From assembly GCA_944388145.1 (NCBI GenBank), contig CALXHQ010000003.1, forward strand, positions 178,143 to 242,142: DNA of 64,000 nt, written 5' to 3'. The notes beneath the pieces are model-generated. The model was not told the DNA's origin, searched no databases, and saw only the letters and a program-made list of their open reading frames with translations. Below are positions 17,607 through 26,549 of the stretch, piece by piece. Made by a program: the position numbers and the translations under genes. The stretch is from an uncultured Gemmiger sp. (GTDB taxonomy: Bacteria; Bacillota; Clostridia; Oscillospirales; Ruminococcaceae). Each line of letters begins with the position of its first letter. Position 1 is the stretch's first letter.

Positions 17607-18344
17607 TCATTCCAGATTGCCGGTCAGCGTCATCACGGCGGAAAGCACCGCCAGCGGCGCGGTCTCGCAGCGCAGGATGCGGGGCCCCAGCCCCACGGTT
17701 TTGGCCCCGGCCGCGGCGGCAGCGGCAGCCTCCTCGGGGGAGAAGCCGCCCTCACTGCCGGTGATGAGGGCGATGTTCCGGGGCGGGCAGGCCGGGTTGC
17801 CGGGCAGCAGGCTGCGCAGCGGCACGCCGCCACACTCGTAAAAGAACAGCGCCAGGTCGTAACCGGCCAGTTCCCGGCAAACGGCAGCGAAGTCGGGCAG
17901 CGGCAGCGCCACCTGGGGCAGAATGCCCCGGCCGCACTGCTTGGCGGCCTCGGCGGCAATGCGGTTGTACCGCTGCTGCTTGGCTTCCTCCTTTTTGGGA
18001 GCAGCCACACAGTACCGGCTGAAAAACGGCACCACCCGGTGTACACCCAGCTCCACCGAATGGCGGACGATCTCCTCCAGCTTGCCCTGCTTGGGGTAGC
18101 CGGCGTAGAGGGTGACCTGCACGGTGGGCTCGGCGGCGCTGGGATACCCCTCGGTGACGGTGAACTCCACCCGGCCGGAGGTGATGGCGGTGACGGTGCC
18201 GGTGTACTCCACGGCGTTTGCGTCGCACAGGATGACGGTGTCCCCCACCCGGCCGCGCATCACGTCGGCCAGATGGTGGGCGTCGGGGCCGGTCAGCGCG
18301 GCGCGGCCGCCGCCGATCTCGGTGGTAAAGTAACGGTGGGGCAA
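17607..18344 (-). CDS. rsmE: 16S rRNA (uracil(1498)-N(3))-methyltransferase
   Basis: Methylates U1498 of 16S rRNA with SAM; SPOUT-fold enzyme, cytosolic, acts on the 30S subunit. The 245-residue product has the PUA-like N-terminus (HLADVMRGRVGDTVILCD) and the knotted C-terminal SAM site (ALITGSEGGFSPEE, then LGPRILRCETAPLAVL). The start is TTG at 18344, with GGGAGGAA nine bases upstream; no ATG is available in frame nearby. It is downstream of prmA on the same strand with a 131-base gap. Confidence 0.93.
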   Translation of the reverse strand: MPHRYFTTEIGGGRAALTGPDAHHLADVMRGRVGDTVILCDANAVEYTGTVTAITSGRVEFTVTEGYPSAAEPTVQVTLYAGYPKQGKLEEIVRHSVELGVHRVVPFFSRYCVAAPKKEEAKQQRYNRIAAEAAKQCGRGILPQVALPLPDFAAVCRELAGYDLALFFYECGGVPLRSLLPGNPACPPRNIALITGSEGGFSPEEAAAAAAAGAKTVGLGPRILRCETAPLAVLSAVMTLTGNLE

Positions 18345-18475
18345 TGGCGGTTCCTCCCTGGGCGGGCGGCGCCGGCCGGCGTACCCCCGCCGTCTGCGGC
18401 GGGATTTCGCGCGGTTTGCGCCGCCTTTGGTATTTTAGCGGGGTTGCGGTGCGAAAACGGGCGTTTTGCGGCGGG

Positions 18476-19390
18476 TCACGCCTTTTCGCACAGGATGCAG
18501 ACCCAGCCGCGTTTTTCCAGGATGCGCACCGGGTCGAGGCCGTTGGCGCGCAGACCGTCCAGCACCTCATCCTTGCGGGTGTCGATGATGCCGGAGCAGA
18601 TGAACTTTGCCCCCGGCGCCATCAGCGCTGGCACCGACGGCGCCAGCGACAGGATGGCCGACGCCACAATGTTGGCGGTGATGATGTCGTAAAGGCCCTC
18701 GGCCTTGTCGGACAGGTCACCCACCAGCACGCGGAAGTGTTCTTCCACGCCGTTGCGGCGGGCATTCTCGCCGGCGGTGCGCACGCACATGGGGTCGATG
18801 TCCACACCGTCGGCCTCGCGGGCGCCCAGCTTCAGCGCCGCGATGGCCAGAATGCCGGAGCCGGTGCCCACGTCCAGCACACGCTCGCCGCCCTGCACCA
18901 GATCGTCCAGCAGTTCCAGGCAGAGGGAGGTGGTCTCGTGGGTGCCGGTGCCGAAGGCCAGGCCCGGGTCCATGGTGATCTGGATGCGGCTGCTGCCGCT
19001 GGTCTCCCAGCCGGGCACGATAATCAGCCGTTTGCCGATCTCCATGGTGTGGTAGTATTTTTTCCAGGCGTTCTGCCAGTCCTCCTGCTCCACCCCCTGG
19101 GTGTCCAGCTGGTACTGGATGCCGGAGGCCTTCAGCCGCTCCTCGAACAGGGGCAGGACCTCGGCGGGGTTTTCGTCGGGAGCCAGGTACATGTGCACAA
19201 TGACCACATCCCGGGGCTTGTCCAGCAGCTCCTGCTCGATCAGGTCCACATGGGCGATCTCCCAGGCCTGCTGTTCCAGGTCGCTGTAATCTTCAATATA
19301 GATGCCGCCGTTGGAGACCATCGTGGCGATGGCCTCGGCGGTATCGGCGTCCTTTTGGGGGACGGTGATGCGGATATCAGTCCATTCCAT
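18476..19390 (-). CDS. prmA: ribosomal protein L11 methyltransferase
   Basis: SAM-dependent methyltransferase that modifies ribosomal protein L11. The 304-residue product has the N-terminal L11-binding domain and the Rossmann SAM motif RVLDVGTGSGILAIAALKLGA near residue 170, with DPGLAFGTGTHETT just before it, the family signature, and ITANIVA as the catalytic NxxA-like segment. GGAAGGAA lies before the ATG at 19390. prmA followed by rsmE is a common Firmicute arrangement. Confidence 0.95.
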   Translation of the reverse strand: MEWTDIRITVPQKDADTAEAIATMVSNGGIYIEDYSDLEQQAWEIAHVDLIEQELLDKPRDVVIVHMYLAPDENPAEVLPLFEERLKASGIQYQLDTQGVEQEDWQNAWKKYYHTMEIGKRLIIVPGWETSGSSRIQITMDPGLAFGTGTHETTSLCLELLDDLVQGGERVLDVGTGSGILAIAALKLGAREADGVDIDPMCVRTAGENARRNGVEEHFRVLVGDLSDKAEGLYDIITANIVASAILSLAPSVPALMAPGAKFICSGIIDTRKDEVLDGLRANGLDPVRILEKRGWVCILCEKA

Positions 19391-19578
19391 GGGGGTTCCT
19401 TCCCGGGGCTTGGGCCCCTGTATGTTTTTGCCGATTGCGGCATTTCCGATTGGTTCCATTATACACGATTGGGCAGCCTTGTGTACAGCCCGCCTGCACC
19501 ATTTGCAGCTTTTGCGGCTATACTGTATCATAAGGGCAGCGGAAACGCCGCACAATGTGCAGAAAGGAGGCTTCGGCC

Positions 19579-20145
19579 ATGGAGATCCGCCTGCTGGGGG
19601 AACGCGACGCCGAACAGATCTATCACACCTATATGGAAAAGGATTTTCCGCCCAGCGAGCTGAAACCCTTTTCCTCGGTACAGGGGCTTTTGTGCCGGGG
19701 CCTGTATGAGCCGCTGGCCCTGTACGAGGGCGGGGTCCTGGCCGCCTACGCCTGGCAGACGGTGCTGCCCGGCTGCCCCGGCGCGCTGCTGGATTACTTT
19801 GCGGTGGTGCCCGGCCGGCGGGGCGGCGGCGTGGGCACCCGGGCGCTGCGGGCGCTGGCGGCGTACTACGCGCCCCGCAAGCAGACATTGATCATCGAGT
19901 GCGAGCACCCCGCCTTTGCCCCCGACCCGGCCGTGGCAAAGCGGCGGGTGGGCTTTTACCTGCGGGCGGGGGCACGGGCCACCGCCATGGAAAGCCTGCT
20001 GTTCGGGGTGCGGTACCAGATCTACGCCCTGCCCTGCGGCGGACAGGAGACAGACAGCGAACTCCGCGCCGACCTGGAAACGCTCTACCGCACCATGGTG
20101 CCGGAGCCCTATTACCGGGGCAACGTGATATTTTTCGGCGGCTGA
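19579..20145 (+). CDS. GNAT-family N-acetyltransferase
   Basis: A 188-residue acetyltransferase-like protein. The acetyl-CoA pyrophosphate-binding loop is visible as VVPGRRGGGVGTRALRAL (about residues 75-92), with LLDYFAV as the preceding beta strand. Start at 19579 follows a perfect AGAAAGGAGG. It lies just before spoVAC (71-base gap, same strand), and may be co-transcribed. Substrate unknown. Confidence 0.8.
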   Translation: MEIRLLGERDAEQIYHTYMEKDFPPSELKPFSSVQGLLCRGLYEPLALYEGGVLAAYAWQTVLPGCPGALLDYFAVVPGRRGGGVGTRALRALAAYYAPRKQTLIIECEHPAFAPDPAVAKRRVGFYLRAGARATAMESLLFGVRYQIYALPCGGQETDSELRADLETLYRTMVPEPYYRGNVIFFGG

Positions 20146-20216
20146 GGGCATACTATGGCCAGAGGCAGAGGGATGCCCTCCGGGCGTTCCACCAAACGGA
20201 AAGGACGGTCGCCGCC

Positions 20217-20657
20217 ATGAAACTGGACCCCAAACGATACGCCGAGATGACCCGAAACGCCACGCCCCATTCCCCCGTGCTGAAAGACTGCCTGTGGGCG
20301 TTTTTTGTGGGCGGCGCCATCTGCCTGCTGGGCGAGTGCCTGCGGCAGTTCTGGCTGCAATGGTATGATACTGAGCTGGCCGGCACCCTGACCAGCATCT
20401 CGCTGATCTTCCTGTCCGCGGCGGCCACAGCGGCGGGCTGGTACCAGAAGCTGGGCGCCAAAGCCGGAGCCGGCACGCTGGTGCCCATCACGGGGTTTGC
20501 CAACTCGGTGGTCAGCCCGGCGGTGGAATTCAAGGCCGAGGGCTGGGTGACCGGCGTGGGAGCCAAAATCTTTATCATTGCGGGGCCGGTGATCGCCTTC
20601 GGCACGCTGGCGTCCTGGGTGTGGGGCATTTTGTACTGGGTGTCCACCAAGTTCTGA
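20217..20657 (+). CDS. spoVAC: stage V sporulation protein AC
   Basis: Part of the SpoVA channel that moves Ca-dipicolinate into the forespore and releases it on germination; SpoVAC is the mechanosensitive-type membrane component. The 146-residue product has the conserved start KRYAEMTRNATPHSPVLKD and three or four hydrophobic segments, with TGFANSVVSPAVEFKAEGWVTG as the signature loop. AAAGGA precedes the ATG. A strong hairpin separates it from spoVAD. Confidence 0.95.
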   Translation: MKLDPKRYAEMTRNATPHSPVLKDCLWAFFVGGAICLLGECLRQFWLQWYDTELAGTLTSISLIFLSAAATAAGWYQKLGAKAGAGTLVPITGFANSVVSPAVEFKAEGWVTGVGAKIFIIAGPVIAFGTLASWVWGILYWVSTKF

Positions 20658-20709
20658 CCGGCGCCCCCTCCGGCCGCATTGCATAAATCGCCCCATCGGC
20701 GGCAGACTA

Positions 20710-20741
20710 ACAGGGTACCGGGTGCTCTCCCGGTACCCTGT
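20710..20741 (+). terminator. hairpin between spoVAC and spoVAD (possible attenuator)
   Basis: A perfect 13-bp stem (20710-20722 with 20729-20741), six-base loop, followed by a T-rich tail TCTTGATTTT. It looks like a partial intrinsic terminator inside the spoVA cluster, so it may set the AC to AD/AE ratio or stabilise the mRNA end. Confidence 0.6.
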
Positions 20742-20768
20742 TCTTGATTTTGCAAGCAAAGGAAGTGT

Positions 20769-21812
20769 ATGGCAATGCCGGTGCGCAGCGGCGATACCCT
20801 GATTTTTTCCACTCCGCCTGTGGTGCGGGCCTGGGCCTGTGCCGGGGGCAAAAAGGAGGCCGAAGGTCCCCTGGCCGTTGAATTTGATCTTCTGTTTTCT
20901 GACACCTCCTTTGGCTGCGGCAAGTGGGAGAAGGCGGAAAGCCTGTTACAGCAGAAATGCGTGGCCCGCTGCCTGACCAAAGCCGGTCTGGACCCCGATC
21001 AGGTGGACCTGGCCTTTGGCGGTGACCTGCAGGCCCAGTGCACCGCCTCAAACTATACCATGCGGTGGCTGGGCGCACCCTATGCCGGGCTGTACGGCGC
21101 CTGCAGCACCATGGCCGAAGGCCTGGCGCTGGCTGCCTGCTTTGCCGCAGCGGGCTTTGCCCGGCAGGCGCTGGCCTTTACCAGCAGCCACTTCTGCGCG
21201 GCGGAACGGCAGTTCCGCACCCCGCTGGACTACGGCGGCAAGCGCACCACCACCGCCCAGTGGACGGCCACCGCGGCGGGGGCCTGCATCCTGTCGCCGG
21301 GCGGCGGGCAGGCGGGCGTGCCGGTGACCAGTGTGACCTTTGGCCGGGTGCAGGACTACGAGGTGCACGACATCAACAACATGGGTGCCGCCATGATGCC
21401 CGCCGCCGTGTCCACGCTGTGCCACCACTTTGCCGATACCGCCACCCGCCCTGCCGACTACGACGCCATTTTTACCGGCGATCTGGGCCGGGTAGGCAGC
21501 GGGCTGCTCCATGACCAGATGCGCCGGGAGGGGCTGCCGCTGGAAAACCATCTTGACTGCGGCTGCCTGCTGTACGACGTGGATACCCAGCAGGTGCAGG
21601 CGGGCGGCAGCGGCGCGGGGTGCAGCGCCGCGGTGCTGTGTGCCCATGTGCTGCCCCGGCTGATGGACGGCCGGTGGCGGCGGGTTCTGTTTTTATCCAC
21701 CGGCGCGCTGATGAGCCAGACCACCTACCTGCAGGGGGAGAGCATCCCCGGCATCGCCCATGCGGTGGAGCTGGCCGCGCCGGACACTGTCCCCGCAAAG
21801 AAGGAGGCTTGA
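20769..21812 (+). CDS. spoVAD: stage V sporulation protein AD
   Basis: Thiolase-fold protein of the SpoVA complex that binds dipicolinic acid on the forespore membrane. The 347-residue product has FDLLFSDTSFGCGKWEKAES near the N-terminus, the thiolase-like GACSTMAEGLALAA and THDINNMGAAMMP-type VHDINNMGAAMMP motif. Two close ATGs (20769 and 20775) follow AAGGAAG; 20769 is given, 20775 is equally possible. spoVAE follows after three bases. Confidence 0.95.
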   Translation: MAMPVRSGDTLIFSTPPVVRAWACAGGKKEAEGPLAVEFDLLFSDTSFGCGKWEKAESLLQQKCVARCLTKAGLDPDQVDLAFGGDLQAQCTASNYTMRWLGAPYAGLYGACSTMAEGLALAACFAAAGFARQALAFTSSHFCAAERQFRTPLDYGGKRTTTAQWTATAAGACILSPGGGQAGVPVTSVTFGRVQDYEVHDINNMGAAMMPAAVSTLCHHFADTATRPADYDAIFTGDLGRVGSGLLHDQMRREGLPLENHLDCGCLLYDVDTQQVQAGGSGAGCSAAVLCAHVLPRLMDGRWRRVLFLSTGALMSQTTYLQGESIPGIAHAVELAAPDTVPAKKEA

Positions 21813-21815
21813 GTC

Positions 21816-22172
21816 ATGCAGTTTTTCTGGGCTTTTGTGGTGGGCGGCGCCATCTGCGTGATCGGCCAGCTGCTGATCGACTACACCGCCCTGACCCCGG
21901 CGCGCATCCTGACCGGCTATGTGGTGGCGGGCGTGGTACTGAGCGCCCTGGGCCTGTACCAGCCCCTGGCCGACTTTGCCGGGGCGGGAGCCAGCGTACC
22001 GCTGCTGGGCTTTGGCCACCTGCTGGCGCAGGGGGTACAGAAGGCGGTGGAGGCCATCGGCCTGCCAGGAATCTTTACCGGAGGTCTGACGGCGGCGGCC
22101 GGCGGCATTGCCGCCAGCCTGGTATTCGCCGTGCTGGCAGCGCTGGTGGGCAAAAGCCGGGACCAGAATTGA
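21816..22172 (+). CDS. spoVAE: stage V sporulation protein AE
   Basis: Small polytopic membrane component of the SpoVA dipicolinate channel. The 118-residue product has the family pattern FFWAFVVGGAICVIGQLLID, PARILTGYVVAGVVLSALG and GAGASVPLLGFGHLLAQGV. AAGGAGG inside the end of spoVAD drives it, so the two are coupled. spoVAA, AB and AF are not in the window; AC-AD-AE alone is the core set found in clostridia. Confidence 0.95.
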   Translation: MQFFWAFVVGGAICVIGQLLIDYTALTPARILTGYVVAGVVLSALGLYQPLADFAGAGASVPLLGFGHLLAQGVQKAVEAIGLPGIFTGGLTAAAGGIAASLVFAVLAALVGKSRDQN

Positions 22173-22264
22173 GCCCGCCGCGCCCCCTGCGGCAAACAGA
22201 CCCTGCGTCGGGTTGCCGGGGCATTCCAGGCTGCCGCAGTTTTCTTTGACCTGCCGGCAGCAGA

Positions 22265-22304
22265 CAAAAAACCGGCTGCCCCAAAAATATGGGGCAGCCG
22301 GTTT
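22265..22304 (-). terminator. bidirectional terminator between spoVAE and uxuA
   Basis: A perfect 14-bp stem (22269-22282 with 22291-22304), eight-base loop. On the minus strand it is followed by six T residues, ending the uxu transcript; on the plus strand the T tail is weaker. Confidence 0.85.
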
Positions 22305-22452
22305 GGCTGTTTCGCTGTACTATGCAATGGCGGGCTCCTGTCCGCACCGCCGCAATCCGCAGCAAGGCAACGGCTTTGCCGGAAATTGCGTCTGGGCTTC
22401 GGGGCCTTTGGCGGGATCGGACACCCCCTGCGAAATCAGTCCGGGCGGGTAA

Positions 22453-23556
22453 TTACTTGCCTGCCTTCTTCTCCTCGTCCAGGCGGTCGAGCAGATCCCA
22501 AACGCCCAGCATATACTGGATGCCCAGGGCACGGTCATACTTGCCGTAGCCGGGGCGGCAGTTGCCGGGGCCTTCCTCCCACAGCTGGCGGCCGTGGTCG
22601 GGGCGGATGTAGCCCTCGAAGCCGCAGTCATGGTAGGCGCGCAGGATCTCGATGATGCCGGTCTCGCCGCAGCAGTCGCGGTGGGCGGCCTCGCTGAAGT
22701 CGCCGTTGGGGAAGTGGTGGATGTTGCGGATGTGGGCAAAGGCAATGCGGTCGCAATGCTTGCGCACGATCTCGGCGACATTGTTGTTGGGGTTGGCGTT
22801 CAGGCTGCCGGAGCAGAGCGTCAGGCAGTTGTACGGGTCGTCCACCATGGTCAGGAAGCGCTGGATGCTGGGCTCGTCCACCATCAGGCGGGGCAGGCCG
22901 AAGATATCCCATGGTGGGTCGTCCATGTGGATGGCCATTTTGATATCGCACTCACGGCAGGTGGGCATGATGGCTTCCAGGAAGTACTTCAGGTTCTCCC
23001 ACAGTTTTTCCTTGGTGACAGGGGCGTAGGCCTTGAACAGCTCGTCCAGCTTGGCCATGCGCTCCGGCTCCCAGCCGGGGAAGGTCATGTGGTACTTTTC
23101 GGTGAAGCTGAGGATGTACTCGGCCATGGCCTTGTAGTCATCCTTGATCATGTCCTTCTGGTAGAACAGGGCGGTGGAACCATCGCCCACCGGGTGGAAC
23201 AGGTCGGTGCGGGTCCAGTCGAAGATGGGCATGAAGTTGTAGCAGATGACCTTGACGCCGAACTGCGACAGGTTGCGGATGCACTGCTTGTAGTTCTCGA
23301 TGTACTGGTCACGGGTGGGCAGGCCGATCTTGATGTCGTCATGGACATTGACCGATTCGACCACGTCAGCGTTGAAGCCGTGCTCGTGGATCTGGTCAAC
23401 GACCTTCTTGATCTCATCCACTTCCCAGACTTCGCCGGGCATCTTGTCGTGCAGCGCCCAGACGATGGTGGACACGCCGGGGATCTGTTTGATATCGCCC
23501 AGGGTGATGGGGTCGTTGCCCTCGCCATACCAGCGCCATCCCATTTGCATAGGCAT
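22453..23556 (-). CDS. uxuA: mannonate dehydratase
   Basis: Dehydrates D-mannonate to 2-keto-3-deoxygluconate in glucuronate breakdown; cytosolic, Mn/Fe-dependent TIM barrel. The 367-residue product starts MQMGWRWYG and keeps the family segments WALHDKMPGEVW, CYNFMPIFDWTRT, IHMDDPPWDIFGLPR, LCSGSLNANPNN and HIRNIHHFPNGDFSEAAH, which supply metal ligands. CAGGAGGAA precedes the ATG at 23556. It is the second gene of a probable uxuB-uxuA operon (61-base gap). Confidence 0.96.
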   Translation of the reverse strand: MPMQMGWRWYGEGNDPITLGDIKQIPGVSTIVWALHDKMPGEVWEVDEIKKVVDQIHEHGFNADVVESVNVHDDIKIGLPTRDQYIENYKQCIRNLSQFGVKVICYNFMPIFDWTRTDLFHPVGDGSTALFYQKDMIKDDYKAMAEYILSFTEKYHMTFPGWEPERMAKLDELFKAYAPVTKEKLWENLKYFLEAIMPTCRECDIKMAIHMDDPPWDIFGLPRLMVDEPSIQRFLTMVDDPYNCLTLCSGSLNANPNNNVAEIVRKHCDRIAFAHIRNIHHFPNGDFSEAAHRDCCGETGIIEILRAYHDCGFEGYIRPDHGRQLWEEGPGNCRPGYGKYDRALGIQYMLGVWDLLDRLDEEKKAGK

Positions 23557-23617
23557 AGAAATTCCTCCTGTCAATGTAGTGGTGGGGTTGTTGGATCGTG
23601 CGGATTGCGTTAAAAAA

Positions 23618-25228
23618 TCAGTTCAGCGCATCGTGCAGGGTTTTGCGGACAGCACCGGGGCCGGCCAGCTCAGCCACAAAGTACTGTTCAATCTTGTCGG
23701 CCAGCGGGGTGGTGGTCAGATCGACGCCGAAGATGGAGGCGTTGGCCAGGATGGGCTTCAGCTGGCCGTTGTAGGTCTCCGGCTTGCCCACCTCGATGCC
23801 GGCCAGCTTGGCCTGCAGGTCGTCCTTCAGCGGGTCGGGGCTGACCTCAAAGGCTTCGCCCTTGTCGTCCACAGCCAGCAGGTAGCGCAGCCAGCCCGCG
23901 ATGGCCAGCGGGATGGATACCAGGGTGTTCAGGTCGCGGCCGGTGGCAATGTAGCTCTTGATGGTCTCGCCAAAGCGGATGTCCACCTTCTGGGAGGTGT
24001 CGGTGGCAATGCGCTGGGGCGCGTCGGGCATGAAGGGGTTGGGCAGGCGCTGGGTGACAACCTCGTCGATGAAGGCCTTGGGGTCCAGGATCTTCGGGTC
24101 AACCACAACGGGCAGGCCCTCCTGGTAGCCCAGCCGCTTGATGAGGGCGACGATGTCCTCGTCCTTCATCTCGTCGCAGATCAGGGTGTAGCCCAGCATG
24201 CAGCCGTAGACGCTCATGGCGGTGTGCAGCGGGTTCAGGCAGGTGGTGACCTTCATGCGCTCGGTCTTGTTGACGGTCTCGCGGTCGGTCATGTAGACGC
24301 CGGCCTTCTCCAGCGGGGGACGGCCGTTGGGGAACTTGTCCTCAACCACCAGGTACTGCGGGCGCTCGGCGTTGACAAAAGCGGCGATGTAGGTGTGTTT
24401 GCCGGTGACGATGGGTGCCATGTCCTCAATGCCGTCCTTGGCCAGCTGCTCCTCCACGATCTTGTGGGGGCGCGGGGTGATCTTGTCGATCATCGACCAG
24501 GGGAAGGTGATCTTGCTCTCATCGCTCAGCCAGTCGATGAAGTCCTGGCCTACATAGCCCTTCTCAGCCCAGGCCTTGGCCACGGTCATCACGCTGGACT
24601 GCAGCTTTTCGCCGTTATGGGAGCAGTTGTCCATGCTGACAACGGCCAGCGGGGCGCCGTTTGCCTTGTAGCGCTCCAGCAGCAGGGCGGCCACCATGCT
24701 CATGGCATGGCGGGCATGGTCGGGGCCTTCGTCGATGTCGGCCTGGACCACCGGCATCAGGCTGCCGTCGGGACGGTAGAGGGCGTAGCCCTTCTCGGTG
24801 ATGGTGAAGGAGATCATCTGCAGGCCGGGGTCGGTGAAGATCTCCTTGAAGCGGGCCATCTGGCCGGCGTCGGTGCTGTCGGCACGCAGGGCCTCGGCCA
24901 CGCTGCCGATGATCTCGCGGCTGGTGGTGCCGTCGGGGTTCAGGGTGACCATCATGGTCAGGTTGTCAAACGGGGCATAGATCTTGTCGATGATGTCGTA
25001 GTCGAAGGTATCGGCTGCGATGATGCCCTTGTCGCTCAGGCCCTCGTTGAGCAGTTTCTGCTGCAAAGCGGCGATAAAGCCGCGGAAGATGTTGCCGGCG
25101 CCGAAGTGGACCCAGATGGGGTGCTCCTTGGTGCGGGCGGTCATAGCTGCGTGGTCGAACTGGGGCAGCTTGACGTCGACTGCCTGCCAACCGGCCTTGT
25201 CCTGCAGGGATGCGGCATTCATTTTCAT
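23618..25228 (-). CDS. uxuB: D-mannonate oxidoreductase (fructuronate reductase)
   Basis: Reduces D-fructuronate to D-mannonate with NADH, the step before UxuA. The 536-residue product belongs to the long-chain mannitol dehydrogenase family: Rossmann motif HFGAGNIFRGFIA near residue 45, VVSMDNCSHNGEK and the C-terminal domain with Lys/His catalytic segment (SMIDKITPRPH near 250). AAGGAGAG precedes the ATG at 25228. It diverges from an AraC regulator, the likely controller of glucuronate use. Confidence 0.93.
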   Translation of the reverse strand: MKMNAASLQDKAGWQAVDVKLPQFDHAAMTARTKEHPIWVHFGAGNIFRGFIAALQQKLLNEGLSDKGIIAADTFDYDIIDKIYAPFDNLTMMVTLNPDGTTSREIIGSVAEALRADSTDAGQMARFKEIFTDPGLQMISFTITEKGYALYRPDGSLMPVVQADIDEGPDHARHAMSMVAALLLERYKANGAPLAVVSMDNCSHNGEKLQSSVMTVAKAWAEKGYVGQDFIDWLSDESKITFPWSMIDKITPRPHKIVEEQLAKDGIEDMAPIVTGKHTYIAAFVNAERPQYLVVEDKFPNGRPPLEKAGVYMTDRETVNKTERMKVTTCLNPLHTAMSVYGCMLGYTLICDEMKDEDIVALIKRLGYQEGLPVVVDPKILDPKAFIDEVVTQRLPNPFMPDAPQRIATDTSQKVDIRFGETIKSYIATGRDLNTLVSIPLAIAGWLRYLLAVDDKGEAFEVSPDPLKDDLQAKLAGIEVGKPETYNGQLKPILANASIFGVDLTTTPLADKIEQYFVAELAGPGAVRKTLHDALN

Positions 25229-25378
25229 GGCAAGATCTCTCCTTATTCTGTTCAATTTCAAAAGGCTCCGTGCCGGGCGGCAGGGGCCCGATGCCAGGTG
25301 GGTGGGGCGTTTTGCCCTTTGCAATTTTCAGTATACACTTTATTTTTACAACATAAATAGACAGAATTGCGTTGTACC

Positions 25379-25407
25379 TTGTAAATATTGCGGCTGCGTG
25401 GTATAGT
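25379..25407 (+). promoter_or_regulatory. putative promoter for the uxu-linked AraC regulator
   Basis: TTGTAA (25379-25384), 17-base spacer, TATAGT (25402-25407). The opposite strand of the same AT-rich stretch carries TATACT pointing to uxuB, so regulator and operon share a control region. Confidence 0.55.
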
Positions 25408-25478
25408 GAAGGGGAACCCAAACCGGGACGCCCGCGGCCGCTGCCCTGCGGCCCGCCGGGCGGGAAAGGATGACCCCC

Positions 25479-26351
25479 ATGGGCGAACAGTACCAAGACT
25501 TTACCTCACGCCAGCACATGATCGCGCCGGATTTTGAGGTTTACCGCTACCGCAGCGCCTACCTGAACGAGGTGGCGCTGCACCACCATGATTTTTATGA
25601 GGTTTACCTGCTTTTGCGGGGACGGGTGGCCTACACGGTGGAAAACCGCATCTATCAGGTGCGGCCGGGCGACATCATGCTCATCAGCCCGCTGGAGCTG
25701 CACCAGGCGCGCATTTCCACCGATGCCGAACCCTACGAGCGCATTGTGCTGTGGGTGGACCGGAACTACCTGGAGCGGCTGTCCAGCCCGCGCACCAGCC
25801 TGACCCATTGTTTTGACTCGGCGCTGCCGGGGCACAGCAACCTGCTGCGCCCCTCGCCCCAGGTGAGCGGCGATTTCCGCCGCCGGATGGAAATGCTGGG
25901 GGAGCTGCACGGCCAGCAGGGCTACGGCAGCGACCTGCTGGCCAAATGCTGCCTGGTGGAACTGCTGGTGGCGCTGAACCGCACAGTGGCGGCCGCCGCA
26001 CAGCCCGCCGACTGCACCTGCGACCGGGTGGTGGACCAGGTGGTGGAGTACATCAATGACCATTACAGTGAGCCGCTGACGCTGGACGACCTGTCCGAGC
26101 GATTTTTTATCAGCAAATACCACCTGCTGCGCAAGTTTGACCGCCAGGTGGGCACCACGGTGCACCGCTATATCCTGCAAAAGCGGCTTTTGATCGCCAA
26201 GCAGCTGCTGGGCAGCGGCGTGGCCCCCAGCGAAGCCTGCCAACACTGCGGCTTTGGCGACTATGCCAACTTTTACCGGGCTTTCCGGGCTGAGTACGGC
26301 ATCACGCCGCGGCAGTACGCCCAGGCGCAGAAGGCCGGGCAGACAGGCTGA
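25479..26351 (+). CDS. AraC-family transcriptional regulator next to uxuBA
   Basis: A 290-residue regulator: N-terminal cupin sensor domain (HHHDFYEVYLLLRGRVAYTVENR, VRPGDIMLISPLELHQ) and C-terminal AraC DNA-binding domain (LTLDDLSERFFISKYHLLRKF and HCGFGDYANFYRAFRAEYGITPRQYAQ). The ATG at 25479 is preferred over the one at 25470 because the AAAGGA element overlaps the latter. Divergent position from uxuB suggests control of uronate catabolism; the inducer is inferred only. Confidence 0.9.
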   Translation: MGEQYQDFTSRQHMIAPDFEVYRYRSAYLNEVALHHHDFYEVYLLLRGRVAYTVENRIYQVRPGDIMLISPLELHQARISTDAEPYERIVLWVDRNYLERLSSPRTSLTHCFDSALPGHSNLLRPSPQVSGDFRRRMEMLGELHGQQGYGSDLLAKCCLVELLVALNRTVAAAAQPADCTCDRVVDQVVEYINDHYSEPLTLDDLSERFFISKYHLLRKFDRQVGTTVHRYILQKRLLIAKQLLGSGVAPSEACQHCGFGDYANFYRAFRAEYGITPRQYAQAQKAGQTG

Positions 26352-26409
26352 GCAGGGGCTTTTTCCCTCTCCTTTTAGTATATCAGATAGCGGCGGCAAT
26401 TTCGAGGCA

Positions 26410-26455
26410 GCGCGGCACTTTCAGCAGTTTTCGCCAAAAGTGCTGCGCATTTTTT
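26410..26455 (+). terminator. intrinsic terminator after the AraC regulator
   Basis: A 12-bp stem with one G-T pair (26410-26421 with 26437-26448), then ATTTTTT. Confidence 0.75.
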
Positions 26456-26549
26456 GTCAGGTTGCATCAGAGAAAATCCGCGCAGCAGCACCAGGACGTG
26501 TTGGCTCCATCAAAGGTGCCGGGGCGCATGCCGGACGTTTTCTCTCCCC

